A stretch of DNA of 54,072 nt from Candidatus Gastranaerophilales bacterium (GCA_017415185.1 JAFQHZ010000023.1:1-54072); one strand, 5' to 3'; positions 8,041 to 16,926 are shown, numbered from the stretch's first letter. Made by a program: numbers and translations. The notes: generated from the sequence alone by a model not told the origin.

Positions 8041-8451
8041 ATGAAATTTGTAGATTTAGCACCAAAATATTTTTTAAACGAAGGTTATTCTTGTTCTGAA
8101 TCATTTGCTCGTGCGGCACTTGAGATGGGTTTAATTGATGAAAAGTTCATTTCAATTGCAACAAGTTTTTCTGGCGGTATGGGTTCAGGTTGTCTTTGTG
8201 GTGCGGTTGCAGGGGCACAAATGGTTATTGGTTTATTACATGGAAAAACTAAAGACAATAGCGCAAGAGCTTTGGCTAAAGAATTTTATCAACGTTTTGT
8301 TGAAAAACATAAAGTGACTTGTTGCAAGGTTTTAACCAAAAATTTTGATGATTTTCATTCAAAAGAAAGAAAAGAACATTGTGCGAATATGGTTTATGAT
8401 TGCGCAAAAATATTGGATGAAATTCTTGAAAAAGCAAAACAAAAAGTTTAA
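8041..8451 (+). CDS. C_GCAxxG_C_C family protein
   Basis: A 136-residue cysteine-rich cytoplasmic protein. The signature G-S-G-C-L-C-G-A-V-A-G-A is at residues 49-60, with further cysteines at 18, 94-95, 114 and 121. This is the C_GCAxxG_C_C family, small proteins presumed to be redox-active or metal-binding in anaerobes; the biochemical role is not established. GAGGA at 8026-8030 precedes the ATG. It follows dgkA by 13 bases and probably closes the pgpH operon, ending at the hairpin at 8450-8471. Confidence 0.85.
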   Translation: MKFVDLAPKYFLNEGYSCSESFARAALEMGLIDEKFISIATSFSGGMGSGCLCGAVAGAQMVIGLLHGKTKDNSARALAKEFYQRFVEKHKVTCCKVLTKNFDDFHSKERKEHCANMVYDCAKILDEILEKAKQKV

Positions 8452-8471
8452 AACAGGCATTGGCCTGTTTT
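8450..8471. terminator. Bidirectional intrinsic terminator
   Basis: Perfect 9-bp stem AAAACAGGC/GCCTGTTTT with loop ATTG. It is flanked by A-rich sequence on one side and T-rich on the other, between convergent genes that end at 8451 and 8475. Confidence 0.85.
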
Positions 8472-8474
8472 AAT

Positions 8475-9341
8475 TTAGCTTTGTATTTTGTTTACGACAT
8501 CTCCTAAAATATCCATCGATTTTTGGAAGATATCTGAATTATACCAGTCTGTAAATGTGTCGAATTTTTCGCTTAAATCGTCGTCGTGGATTTGCGTTGC
8601 AATTTCTACATCTTTACAAATCAAATCTTTAACGTTTTTAATTTCGCAATTATAAAAAGCAAGTTTTTGTGCTTTTTTTAGTTTTGGAAGGGATTTTAAA
8701 GAAGCGTTTGCTACAAAAAGTTTTGAAACTTCTTTTAATTCTTTTAATGTTTTAATATCGATTTTTTGATTTTCATCACTAGAGCAAATAAACATATCTT
8801 GCACATTTTCTAATGAATTTAAATCTTCAAAAGGACAATCGATAACGCAAATTTTTCCTGCATTAATTAAATTTGGCAATTCTTTAAGAGAAGAATTTTG
8901 TGCAATTAAAATCCCTGCTTCTTTAAGTTTTGGAAGTGTTTTAATTGGGGATTCTTCAAGGATTATTGAACCGACTGCTTTTAATTTTGGCAGTTTTTTA
9001 AGTGTTTTATTGGTTAGAATTTTGCCTGCTGCTCTTAGGTTTGGCATTTCTATTATTTTTGTATCTTCGTATAATTTTATTTCTTGAGAAGCTTCAAGCG
9101 GAAATGTTGTTAAGCTTGATTTTCTTGTATCAAAAATACCCATACAAGCAATTACATCTTTTATTAAATCATCCTCGTTTATGCCTAATTCGCTGAATGT
9201 CGCTTCTTTTGGTTGTGCGTAATGAGAAATAATAATCTTATTATTTTTTGTTATAGAAGTTTTTATTCCATATTTTTCAAATATTTCAACACAAGATTTA
9301 ACGTCATTCATTACTAAAGTCTCCACTTTACTATCCTTCAT
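8475..9341 (-). CDS. Leucine-rich-repeat-like cytoplasmic protein
   Basis: A 288-residue protein without signal peptide. Residues of about 88-240 carry degenerate repeats of about 21 residues built on L-P-K-L-K-x-A-G-x-I-x(5-7)-L-K-x-L-P. The pattern suggests a solenoid of short beta strands and turns, as in leucine-rich repeats. The flanking N-terminal 85 and C-terminal 45 residues are unique. No catalytic motif seen. A start ten codons later (ATG at 9309-9311) has a better GGAG upstream and may be the real one. It lies 42 bases after the GH38 gene's start side in the same orientation, so the two could share a transcript. Function is unknown; protein-protein interaction is the usual role of such folds. 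Confidence 0.6.
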   Translation of the reverse strand: MKDSKVETLVMNDVKSCVEIFEKYGIKTSITKNNKIIISHYAQPKEATFSELGINEDDLIKDVIACMGIFDTRKSSLTTFPLEASQEIKLYEDTKIIEMPNLRAAGKILTNKTLKKLPKLKAVGSIILEESPIKTLPKLKEAGILIAQNSSLKELPNLINAGKICVIDCPFEDLNSLENVQDMFICSSDENQKIDIKTLKELKEVSKLFVANASLKSLPKLKKAQKLAFYNCEIKNVKDLICKDVEIATQIHDDDLSEKFDTFTDWYNSDIFQKSMDILGDVVNKIQS

Positions 9342-9383
9342 TAAACTTTTCTCTTGAGGTTTATATTCCCCAAAAACAATTTT

Positions 9384-11615
9384 TTATATCAGTGAAATTT
9401 TATTTTCTTTGTAATTGTAAAGTATTTTTTTGTGTTTATTTATGCCATAAAAATATGAATTGTCTGGCATTTCGTCTATTTTAAAGTTTATTGCTTCCTT
9501 AAATTCACCATCAATGGCGATATAGTTTTCAAACAAATTATCGACGGTTTTAAATGCTTTTTGCTCGTTTCCAAAGCCAATAATAAACTTTGCTTTGCTT
9601 TCGCCTAAAACTTGTGCATTTGGTGTTAAAAGATTTGGTCCTGCAGGAATTGAACGAGCTGGGTTTTTTGGGTTTGAGATTGTTCCTGTTGAGCGAAGAA
9701 GACAAATTCTTAATTCGTTTTGATATATTTCATATTCATGTAAACCCTTTGTTAAAACCATTACACCATTTGTGCAGACAAAATTCTGCATTGGAAAAGA
9801 GTTTGTCTTAAGTTCAACTGGTCTTTTTGCAGGCATAAAATCTTGCATTTTATAGTTTGAATCAATTTTTCGCATTATTGAGCCGATTGCGTCTTGAGCG
9901 ATTGTTTTTGTAATTTTGTCTTTTAAAATCAAAGCAATTTGAATTTTGTGATTTTTTGTTTTGTTATTAATTATTGATTCGAATTTTATAAAATCACAAT
10001 GATTGTCGATGATTGCTTTTAGTGTAATATTTTTAAAATTTAAATTGAGGGCGCTTTGAATATTTCCTTGGTAATCAATTTCTGTTTTTAAAAGCTTATA
10101 TTCTTCTAATTTTCCTTTTGGAGCAAAGTTATAGCTATCGCCTTCATCTTTAATATTAGTTAATTTTAGTTCAAAATTTTCTTTTGTTTTTTTGTTTTGG
10201 ATGTAAATTTTGTTGTTTTTAATTTCTAATTTTATATTTTTATTTTCAATTGAAGAAGGGGTGATTTTATGCGCAATGGTTGGTTTTTTTATTTTTAGCG
10301 TATTGAATTCAAAAATATTATTTTCTTCAATTTCGACAAGTTGAGTATAAATTTCAGTAATATCTTCTGTTACTGGGATTTTATAGCAATCGTATAATAA
10401 TTCATCACAAAATGCTCGTTTTGTGTTTAATATTTGAGAATTAGCTAAAACATAAGGCAGCTTTATTTTTATAGATTTAATTTTTGAATTAGACAAATTC
10501 AACAAACCAATTTTGTTTTTGCTTTGTCCTTTGATTTTATTTTTCTTTTTAAAATTGCCCGTCATTCTTTTTTTAAGAGCATTAATCATTAGTTCGCACT
10601 TTTCAAACCTTGAATCAACATTTTTTGCGACGCTATCTAATGAACAGCCGTATATGCCATCATGTGCATGGTTTTTAATTAATGTTTTATAGATTTCTTT
10701 GATATTTTCTTCAAAATTTTCTTTTAAATAATAATTTAGTGGTTCGATAATTTTTGATAAATCGTTTTGAATTTCGTTATTTTTTATTTTTTGTGGAATT
10801 CTTGTGCTGTAAACTCCGCCAAGGATATATGTGTTTGAATTGTCTAAGAATTCTTGTTCTTTTGTTGTGTTTTTGTGGTTTGTTTTTTTGAAATATTCAA
10901 ATGGGCTTGTGAGTATTATTTCATAATTTTCAAGCATCGAGTTTGCTTTTTTGATTTTTTTATTGGCATCTTGAAGCATTCCAAGATGGTCTGCGCCAAT
11001 TGGCAAAAGCAAGTTATCTGATGAATATTTTGCTATTTTATCAAGATAATTTTTTAATCCTTCAATATTATCAGCGTGTAAAAAGTCATTAAAATAGCCT
11101 TGAGCAAGCCAAGTTGTTTTGATGTCGTTTTTTATAAAATCGCAATTGTTATTAATTTTTTGCGGGTTTACCCCTCTCCAAATCAAGGCTTTGTCAATAT
11201 TTTTTATTTTTAGAGCTTCAAAAATTGAATTCGAGATTCCAAAAATATCAGATAAATAGCCAATAAATTCTTTTTGTCCGAAAGATTTGGAAATTTCCAT
11301 TCCTAAATCAAGATTTTTCAACATTGAAGCAAAATTAATTAAATAGCTATCTGCGCTAACAAAATATGGACCTATTGCAAGTTTTTTTGCTTTTATGAGT
11401 TCAATTATTTCGTCTTTTTTGTTTGGACGATATTTAAGATATTCTAACAGTGCAACAACTTGCCCATCGAGATAGAAAAAAGGCGCTTTGTTTTGTTTTA
11501 ATTCTTTTAAAACAATATCCATTACTTCAAGAAGTCTTATATTAAAATCTTCTTTATCTCGATACCATTCTAAATCCCAATGTGTGTGTAAATATGCCCA
11601 AACTTGCTTTTTCAT
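9384..11615 (-). CDS. GH38 alpha-mannosidase family protein (MngB-like)
   Basis: A 743-residue cytoplasmic enzyme. The N-terminus H-T-H-W-D-L-E-W-Y-R at residues 10-19 and the S-D-I-F-G segment with presumed nucleophile Asp123 match the GH38 catalytic domain, as does H-A-H-D-G-I-Y-G near 315. The layout resembles E. coli MngB (mannosylglycerate hydrolase), including D-G-Q near 50. Beta-sandwich domains fill the C-terminal half. It likely removes alpha-mannosyl groups from a small or imported substrate. Lack of a signal peptide means intracellular action. The protein is Lys/Asn-rich, which fits the genome's AT bias. It heads the minus-strand unit that continues into the LRR-like gene. Confidence 0.85.
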   Translation of the reverse strand: MKKQVWAYLHTHWDLEWYRDKEDFNIRLLEVMDIVLKELKQNKAPFFYLDGQVVALLEYLKYRPNKKDEIIELIKAKKLAIGPYFVSADSYLINFASMLKNLDLGMEISKSFGQKEFIGYLSDIFGISNSIFEALKIKNIDKALIWRGVNPQKINNNCDFIKNDIKTTWLAQGYFNDFLHADNIEGLKNYLDKIAKYSSDNLLLPIGADHLGMLQDANKKIKKANSMLENYEIILTSPFEYFKKTNHKNTTKEQEFLDNSNTYILGGVYSTRIPQKIKNNEIQNDLSKIIEPLNYYLKENFEENIKEIYKTLIKNHAHDGIYGCSLDSVAKNVDSRFEKCELMINALKKRMTGNFKKKNKIKGQSKNKIGLLNLSNSKIKSIKIKLPYVLANSQILNTKRAFCDELLYDCYKIPVTEDITEIYTQLVEIEENNIFEFNTLKIKKPTIAHKITPSSIENKNIKLEIKNNKIYIQNKKTKENFELKLTNIKDEGDSYNFAPKGKLEEYKLLKTEIDYQGNIQSALNLNFKNITLKAIIDNHCDFIKFESIINNKTKNHKIQIALILKDKITKTIAQDAIGSIMRKIDSNYKMQDFMPAKRPVELKTNSFPMQNFVCTNGVMVLTKGLHEYEIYQNELRICLLRSTGTISNPKNPARSIPAGPNLLTPNAQVLGESKAKFIIGFGNEQKAFKTVDNLFENYIAIDGEFKEAINFKIDEMPDNSYFYGINKHKKILYNYKENKISLI

Positions 11616-11803
11616 ATAAATATTTTAAGGTTTTTTTTAATATCAAAAATACTATAAACAATTGAATCAATAAGACAAAATATCATACGATTGAATGCTA
11701 TTTTTTTATTTTACATATTTCGGATGAGTTTTAAAATTTTAAATGTTGTATGATAAAAAAGCAAAGAGAAAAGTTATCCCCCATTATTTAGAAGAGTTTA
11801 AAA

Positions 11804-12067
11804 ATGAGAAACAAAGACACACAAAGAACCCTTGAAGCAGAAATTTTGAACTGCAAAAAACGTTTAAAAGAACTTGCCCCTTTTATTGAAGAAGACGAAG
11901 AAAAATCAAAAGAGTATAATAAAGTAATTGTTCAAAAGGCAATATTGGTTGATAGTTACAAAAAACTTTGCTATAAGCCTTCTTTAAGACAAAGAATCAA
12001 AGAAGCTTTGGCATTTAATCCATTTGAGAAAAAAGAAAAACTTATTTGTGATTATTTTTTATCTTAA
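11804..12067 (+). CDS. Small charged coiled-coil protein, function unknown
   Basis: Eighty-seven residues, highly charged. Helix-forming heptad-like stretches (about 7-60: T-L-E-A-E-I-L, K-R-L-K-E-L) are followed by a short basic C-terminus. No signal peptide or membrane segment. GAAGAG about 7 bases upstream may serve as a weak ribosome site, and a TATGAT stands at about 11749. A strong terminator follows at 12089. I do not recognise the family; monocistronic expression is the main thing the context shows. Confidence 0.6.
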   Translation: MRNKDTQRTLEAEILNCKKRLKELAPFIEEDEEKSKEYNKVIVQKAILVDSYKKLCYKPSLRQRIKEALAFNPFEKKEKLICDYFLS

Positions 12068-12088
12068 ATTGATTTAGTTTGATATTAT

Positions 12089-12121
12089 AAATGGGATTGA
12101 ATTATAAATTCAATCCCATTT
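12089..12121. terminator. Bidirectional intrinsic terminator
   Basis: A perfect 15-bp stem, AAATGGGATTGAATT (12089-12103) pairing with 12107-12121 around a 3-base loop. It lies between the convergent small coiled-coil gene and the PEBP-like gene. Confidence 0.85.
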
Positions 12122-12137
12122 TATTCGAATTAAAAAT

Positions 12138-12692
12138 TTATTTTCTTTCAAATAATCCTGTTATTGTTGAATTTGCAAGGCTATGAGCTTTGATTTTTTT
12201 CTCAACTTCGACAGGGTTTTCGTTTTTATTTACATCCAGTTTTTCAACATCAAGAGCATAAATTGTGAAATGATAATGATGAATTCCATGTCCAACAGGA
12301 GGATATGCTCCGCCATAGCCTGTTGTTTTAAAGTCGGTTACTGTTTCAAGCGCACCTTCGATTTTTCCGCCTTGTTCTATTGATTTTATATTTAACGGAA
12401 TATTTACTAAAAGCCAATGATACCAGCCATTTTCCTTTGGAGCGTCGGGGTCATGGCAAACTATTGCAAAACTTTTTGTATTGATTGGAGGAGTGTTCCA
12501 AGAAAGTTGCGGTGAAACATTTCCGCCTTTAGTATCTGGCATATTTAAAACTTGTTCGATTGGCAATAAGCCATTGTGTATTAATTTATTACTTGATAGT
12601 TTAAAAGTGTTTTCTTCAACTTTATCGATTGCGCTAGACACGATAATTCCTCCTAGATATAAACAGATTATTAATAAAATTATCTTTCTCAT
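12138..12692 (-). CDS. Exported YbhB/YbcL family (PEBP-like) protein
   Basis: A 184-residue protein with an N-terminal hydrophobic signal (about 1-21). The phosphatidylethanolamine-binding-protein fold shows S-P-Q-L-S-W, the anion-pocket motif H-D-P-D-A-P at 80-85, G-W-Y-H-W near 89-93 and G-Y-G-G-A-Y-P-P. The bacterial family is widespread but its ligand is mostly unknown. It lies 12 bases downstream of the prenyltransferase gene on the same strand, so the two are probably co-transcribed. Export would place it in the periplasm. Confidence 0.85.
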   Translation of the reverse strand: MRKIILLIICLYLGGIIVSSAIDKVEENTFKLSSNKLIHNGLLPIEQVLNMPDTKGGNVSPQLSWNTPPINTKSFAIVCHDPDAPKENGWYHWLLVNIPLNIKSIEQGGKIEGALETVTDFKTTGYGGAYPPVGHGIHHYHFTIYALDVEKLDVNKNENPVEVEKKIKAHSLANSTITGLFERK

Positions 12693-12704
12693 ATTTCCTC
12701 TTGT

Positions 12705-13688
12705 TTATGACATTGCACCAATGCTTGCAAATAACGCAAAAAAGAATGAAAAATTTCTTGCTAAATAAAATCTGAACATAAAGAAATCGAGCTTTCTTTC
12801 TTGGATTTCTTTCCAATTTTCAAATATTCCCCAATACCAACGGGGTTTGAATTCAACATCTTTTATATTTATATAGTCTTTCATTGATTGATTCAATTTT
12901 GTTGCAATAGGTAAAGTTAGGAATACAAAAAGCATGTATGGGTTAAACATTCCTTTTAATACTCCAAAGAAAACTATATAATATGATAAAATTATCATCC
13001 ATTTTGTTGCTGTTATTGCTTTTTTCTTGCTTCCCAAAAGAATTGCAAAAGTGTTTTTATTGTTTTTGATATCAAACTCCCAATCCATAATATTGTGGGT
13101 GTGTAATAAAATTATTGTTGTTAAAAATAAAGCCCAAGACAATAAAAACAAGTTTGAATTAAAATCGCCTGTGAGTGCGTAATATCCGCCCATAATCATT
13201 AATGGACCAAAAATTAAACCAACAATAGCTTCTGCCATATAAAATTTTGATGAAATTGGGTATAAAAGGGTTAAAATTCCCCCAAAAAGCGCAAATAATA
13301 AAACCTTCCATCCTGTTTCAAATGCGAAATATACGCCAATTATTGTTGCTAAGAAAAATAATATAAATAATACTATTTCTACTTGTTTTAATGAAAAAGT
13401 GCCGTTTCTGATTAATCTTGCTTTTCTTTCTGTTGAAAATTCCATGTTTTCAAAATTGAAGCCTTGTTTTAATTTTGTTCTTACATCGATATAACAATCA
13501 AACAAATTTGCTCCCATTTGAACCATACATAGGGCTAATGTTAATAAAATAAAATTTAAAAAGGTAAATTTTTCGCTGTAATATGCATAAGAAAATATAA
13601 CAAAGCAAGAAGCTAGAGTCATATTAATGCTATAAAAGCGTGTAAGTTCCATTAAATCTTTGCATTTTAGTAAAAATTTATTATCCAT
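12705..13688 (-). CDS. UbiA-family prenyltransferase (MenA-like)
   Basis: A 327-residue polytopic membrane protein with about eight to nine hydrophobic helices. The first aspartate motif reads N-L-F-D-C-Y-I-D (residues about 61-68), the second H-N-I-M-D-W-E-F-D followed by K-N-T-F-A. These are the Mg-diphosphate-binding sites of UbiA/MenA enzymes, which attach a polyprenyl chain to an aromatic acceptor. MenA is the closest guess, but no men genes are nearby, so the acceptor is open. The ATG at 13688 is preferred to an upstream TTG because GAGGG sits 9 bases before it. Confidence 0.78.
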   Translation of the reverse strand: MDNKFLLKCKDLMELTRFYSINMTLASCFVIFSYAYYSEKFTFLNFILLTLALCMVQMGANLFDCYIDVRTKLKQGFNFENMEFSTERKARLIRNGTFSLKQVEIVLFILFFLATIIGVYFAFETGWKVLLFALFGGILTLLYPISSKFYMAEAIVGLIFGPLMIMGGYYALTGDFNSNLFLLSWALFLTTIILLHTHNIMDWEFDIKNNKNTFAILLGSKKKAITATKWMIILSYYIVFFGVLKGMFNPYMLFVFLTLPIATKLNQSMKDYINIKDVEFKPRWYWGIFENWKEIQERKLDFFMFRFYLARNFSFFFALFASIGAMS

Positions 13689-13875
13689 CAATGTATCCCT
13701 CAACCCAATAATATTAATTAATTATACTGCATTTTCACAAAAAGCAACTTGTTTACATAGCTAATAATGTAAAGTTATGTTAAGGATAAAAATTTAAATT
13801 GGCAATATCGAACTAAAAAAATACTTTATAAATTCACAGGGGAACACACGAGATTTTTTATAGGGGAGAATGGGT

Positions 13876-14772
13876 ATGGCTGGAACAACAGTGTCTGCAA
13901 ATGATATGTATAGTGTTATTAAAGATTGGTCTGTTTATCAAAATTATTATCAAAATATGCAAACTTATGCATCAAATGGCGATACAACTGGACTTGAAAA
14001 TGTTAAAAGTCAATTGGCAAACGAAGTTTGCAATGTATATTTAAACGATGGCGATGATAATACAAATATAGATTACGCAGGAGCAATGTCATTTGTTAAT
14101 ATGGCATATTCTTCATATAGTTCGCAAAATCCTATTACAACAACAGGCAATACAAATAATGGCGGCTCAACTACTGGAACAACAGGTGCTCCTAACGCCA
14201 ATGGAGGTAATTTTAATACATCTACTCCAACAGCAATGAGCTCAGGAGTTGTAGATTGGGCAACTTATGATACGCAAATTCAAATTATGTATAATCGTTT
14301 AAGCGGAAATGAGGAAGAAGAAGCTTTAGCTATGCGACAACAAATGGCGCAAAGTGTTATGAATGCTTACAATAGTGACGATGATACAACTAACGATATT
14401 ACAATGGAGCAAGCATTAAGCTATATAGATGCAAGATATCAACAAGTTACAGGTCAATCAGTTATTGCTACAATTGATGAAACAACAAAAACATCATTCT
14501 GGAACTATGTGCCAATTGTAAATTGCTTTGTTAATGAAACAAGTGCTGAAGATTTGTATAAAATAATGGAAGGGGAAGACCCTGAAAACGTTGAACACGA
14601 AGAAGATAAAACTGCTGGCGGAACAGCAGGAACAATTGCTGCTTGTACGGCCGCTGGTGCGACAATCGGTACTGCGGTTGGTGGTTGGGCATTTGGATTG
14701 GGTACCGTAGTTGGTGCTGGTGTCGGATTCGCGGTTGGCGTAGTAAACGAATTAATTGACTGGTTGTCTTAA
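13876..14772 (+). CDS. Protein with duplicated acidic domain and glycine-zipper C-terminus, unknown
   Basis: A 298-residue protein I cannot assign. Two homologous units of about 60 residues (about 16-76 and 125-193) share D-W-x-x-Y, a helical stretch and an acidic loop (N-D-G-D-D-N-T-N-I and N-S-D-D-D-T-T-N-D-I). The loop resembles an EF-hand or dockerin Ca-binding loop, then comes a helix with A-x-x-Y/F-I. A Thr/Gly/Asn-rich linker separates them. The last ~55 residues are a glycine/alanine-rich hydrophobic stretch with repeated G-x3-G spacing ending in W-L-S, like a membrane-inserting glycine zipper. No cleavable signal peptide. GGGGAG at 13863-13868 is spaced correctly for ATG 13876, not for the ATG at 13870. 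Monocistronic, closed by a GNRA-loop terminator. Confidence 0.65.
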   Translation: MAGTTVSANDMYSVIKDWSVYQNYYQNMQTYASNGDTTGLENVKSQLANEVCNVYLNDGDDNTNIDYAGAMSFVNMAYSSYSSQNPITTTGNTNNGGSTTGTTGAPNANGGNFNTSTPTAMSSGVVDWATYDTQIQIMYNRLSGNEEEEALAMRQQMAQSVMNAYNSDDDTTNDITMEQALSYIDARYQQVTGQSVIATIDETTKTSFWNYVPIVNCFVNETSAEDLYKIMEGEDPENVEHEEDKTAGGTAGTIAACTAAGATIGTAVGGWAFGLGTVVGAGVGFAVGVVNELIDWLS

Positions 14773-14790
14773 AAAATATTATAATATGCA

Positions 14791-14818
14791 AATAACCCTT
14801 ACGAAAGTAGGGGTTATT
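14791..14818 (+). terminator. Intrinsic terminator with GAAA tetraloop
   Basis: A 12-bp stem (one T-G wobble) from 14791-14802 to 14807-14818 capped by GAAA and followed by a run of eight or more T. Confidence 0.9.
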
Positions 14819-15049
14819 TTTTTGTTTTATATTTTTTGTTAAGAGAAATTTACAAAATATTAAATTATTTTTTTAAAGTAACGAGTTTTAAACATAAAAA
14901 TATTTCATTTGAAAATGTGGTTAAAACTCTTTTGAATAAAGAGTTATGAGCGAAAAGATCTCTTTTAATGTGTTTAAAGTTTAAAAAAATAATTATACAA
15001 AAATAATGAAAAACACCATTTTTCTTGGTTTTTATAGGTTTTTACATGT
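14819..15049 (+). other. Intergenic region upstream of the infA operon
   Basis: No gene seen. It contains a hairpin with an 8-bp stem AACTCTTT/AAAGAGTT (14925-14932 with 14938-14945, loop TGAAT) and a short AAAAGA/TCTTTT palindrome just after it. Much of the rest is A/T runs. It may hold promoter or leader elements of the ribosomal operon, but no known riboswitch or r-protein binding site is recognisable. Confidence 0.4.
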
Positions 15050-15076
15050 TGCAAAGAAAGTTTTAGCAAATATGAT
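15050..15076 (+). promoter_or_regulatory. Possible promoter of the infA-rpsI operon
   Basis: TTGCAA at 15050-15055 and TATGAT at 15071-15076, with a rather short 15-base gap, stand 31 bases before infA. AAGGA follows at 15097-15101 as the ribosome site. The short spacer makes this tentative. Confidence 0.35.
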
Positions 15077-15106
15077 TAAATATACTGAGAAAAAATAAGG
15101 AAAACT

Positions 15107-15322
15107 ATGTCAAAAGACGTAATTGAACTAGAAGGAACAATACTTGAATCATTGCCGAATGCAATGTTTAGAGTTGAGCTTGAAAATGGGCATGAAATTT
15201 TAGCTCATATTTCAGGAAAAATCAGAAAAAATTTCATTAGAATTTTGCCTGGGGACAAGGTTAAAGTTGAAATGACACCTTACGACCTAAGCAGAGGAAG
15301 AATTACATACAGATTAAAATAA
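15107..15322 (+). CDS. infA: Translation initiation factor IF-1
   Basis: Seventy-one residues, a single S1-type OB-fold of normal IF-1 length: [14 protein letters not shown] at the N-terminus, [11 protein letters not shown] in the middle and R-G-R-I-T-Y-R at the end. It binds the 30S A site during initiation. It is the first gene of the cluster, 13 bases before rpmJ. In cyanobacteria infA also precedes rpmJ-rpsM-rpsK, which is one of the lineage hints here. Confidence 0.97.
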   Translation: MSKDVIELEGTILESLPNAMFRVELENGHEILAHISGKIRKNFIRILPGDKVKVEMTPYDLSRGRITYRLK

Positions 15323-15335
15323 AAAGGATAAAAAA

Positions 15336-15449
15336 ATGAAAGTAAGAGCATCAGTAAAAAAAATCTGTAAAGATTGCCAAATTATCAAAAGACGTGGCAG
15401 AGTTACAGTAGTGTGCAAACACCCAAAACACAAACAAAGACAAGGTTAA
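15336..15449 (+). CDS. rpmJ: 50S ribosomal protein L36
   Basis: Thirty-seven residues starting M-K-V-R-A-S-V-K-K. It has the zinc-ribbon cysteines C-K-D-C (11, 14), then Cys27 and His32 (V-V-C-K-H-P-K-H), the C+ form of L36. AAAGGA at about 15321-15329 precedes the ATG. It lies between infA and rpsM as expected. Confidence 0.95.
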   Translation: MKVRASVKKICKDCQIIKRRGRVTVVCKHPKHKQRQG

Positions 15450-15465
15450 TAATAGGAGAAAATAA

Positions 15466-15834
15466 ATGGCAAGACTAGTTGGGGTAGATTTACCTCGTAA
15501 TAAAAGAATGGTTATAGCTTTAACCTATATCTATGGTATCGGACCAACAAGAAGTGCTAAAATCTTAGCTGCTTGTGGTATTTCTCAAGATTTGAGAACA
15601 GATGATTTAACTGAAGACGATATCAAAAAATTAAGAGGCGAAATTGCTAATTACACAGTTGAAGGTGACTTAAAAAGAGAAGAATCTCTTCACATTAAAC
15701 GTTTAAGCGAAATCGGTTCTTATCGTGGTATTCGCCACAGAAGAAAATTACCATGTCGTGGTCAAAGAACAAAAACAAATGCTAGAACACGCAGAGGTAA
15801 AAAGACTGGACCAATTGCTAATAAAAAGAAATAG
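15466..15834 (+). CDS. rpsM: 30S ribosomal protein S13
   Basis: A 122-residue S13 of usual length. The N-terminus [10 protein letters not shown] and helix-two-turn-helix core [10 protein letters not shown] match the family, as does the basic tail with [14 protein letters not shown]. It sits in the head of the small subunit and contacts the P-site tRNA. AGGAG lies 6-8 bases before the ATG. It is part of the infA-rpsI cluster. Confidence 0.97.
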   Translation: MARLVGVDLPRNKRMVIALTYIYGIGPTRSAKILAACGISQDLRTDDLTEDDIKKLRGEIANYTVEGDLKREESLHIKRLSEIGSYRGIRHRRKLPCRGQRTKTNARTRRGKKTGPIANKKK

Positions 15835-15882
15835 GTCTAAGTAAGTAGGTACTTAAACAAATTTAACTAAAAGGAAAGTAAA

Positions 15883-16269
15883 ATGGCTAAACCACAAAAA
15901 ACTAAAAAGAAAGAAAGAAAGAATATATTACAAGGTGTGGTTCATATTCAATCCACATTTAATAATACAATCGTAACTTCAACAGACACTCAAGGTAACG
16001 CTGTTGCTTGGGCTTCTGCTGGTGGTTGCGGTTTTAAAGGCGCAAGAAAAGGTACTCCATTTGCTGCGCAATCAGCTGCTGAAATCGTTGCTAAAAAATC
16101 AATCGATCAAGGCATGAAAAAAGTTGAAGTATACGTTAAAGGTCCTGGTTCAGGAAGAGAAACTGCAATTAGAGCCATTCAAGGCGCTGGTCTTGAAATT
16201 ACTTTAATTAAAGACGTAACTCCAATTCCTCACAATGGTTGTCGTCCACCTAAAAAGAGACGTGTGTAA
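15883..16269 (+). CDS. rpsK: 30S ribosomal protein S11
   Basis: A 128-residue S11: [11 protein letters not shown] near residue 22, [10 protein letters not shown], and the C-terminal [11 protein letters not shown]. The last motif includes the Asn-Gly where isoaspartate forms in other bacteria. It belongs to the platform of the 30S subunit next to S6/S18. AAGGAAAG precedes the start. Confidence 0.97.
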   Translation: MAKPQKTKKKERKNILQGVVHIQSTFNNTIVTSTDTQGNAVAWASAGGCGFKGARKGTPFAAQSAAEIVAKKSIDQGMKKVEVYVKGPGSGRETAIRAIQGAGLEITLIKDVTPIPHNGCRPPKKRRV

Positions 16270-16302
16270 TAGTTAGAAAATAATTAATAAATAGGAGCTA
16301 AA

Positions 16303-16905
16303 ATGGCTAAATATACAGGACCAACTAATAAATTATTTAGAAACTATGGTGTTAAAGATTTGTCTAACCGCAAATTAACAACATCTATGAGACAACATGC
16401 TTCTGGTCAGCATGGTGCAACAAGAAAAAAAGCTTCTGATTATGCGCTACAATTAAAAGCTAAACAAACAATCAGAATGACTTATTTAGTAAGCGAAAAA
16501 CAATTTGCTAAATATTATGAAAATGCTTCAAGAAAAACAGGCGTAACAGGTACAATCATGTTACAAACTCTTGAATCAAGATTAGACAATGTTCTATTCA
16601 GAGCAGGTTTTGCTATCACAAGACGTCAAGCTAGACAAATCGTTAATCATGCTCACGTTCTTGTAAACGGTAAAAAAGTTGATATCCCATCTTATTTATT
16701 GAAAGTGGGCGACGTTGTTACAGTTAGAGAAAACTCTAAACAATTTGTTAAAAGTGTAATGGAACAAATCGACTTAGCTTTAAGCTATGCTTGGTTGACA
16801 GTTGATGCTAATGCATTATCTATTACATACGATAGAATTCCTCAAAGAGAAGAATTAGATCCTGAATTCAAAGAACAACTCGTTATCGAATACTACTCTA
16901 AATAA
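16303..16905 (+). CDS. rpsD: 30S ribosomal protein S4
   Basis: A 200-residue S4 with the S4 RNA-binding domain (L-E-S-R-L-D-N-V-L-F-R-A-G-F near residue 88; R-Q-A-R-Q-I-V-N-H-A-H-V-L-V-N-G-K). It initiates 30S assembly and can act as a translational repressor of its operon in other bacteria. The N-terminal zinc cysteines are absent, so this is the C- form. Its position between rpsK and rpoA is the usual bacterial order; typical cyanobacterial clusters lack rpsD here. Confidence 0.97.
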   Translation: MAKYTGPTNKLFRNYGVKDLSNRKLTTSMRQHASGQHGATRKKASDYALQLKAKQTIRMTYLVSEKQFAKYYENASRKTGVTGTIMLQTLESRLDNVLFRAGFAITRRQARQIVNHAHVLVNGKKVDIPSYLLKVGDVVTVRENSKQFVKSVMEQIDLALSYAWLTVDANALSITYDRIPQREELDPEFKEQLVIEYYSK

Positions 16906-16926
16906 TAATTGGGAGAGAATAAAATT

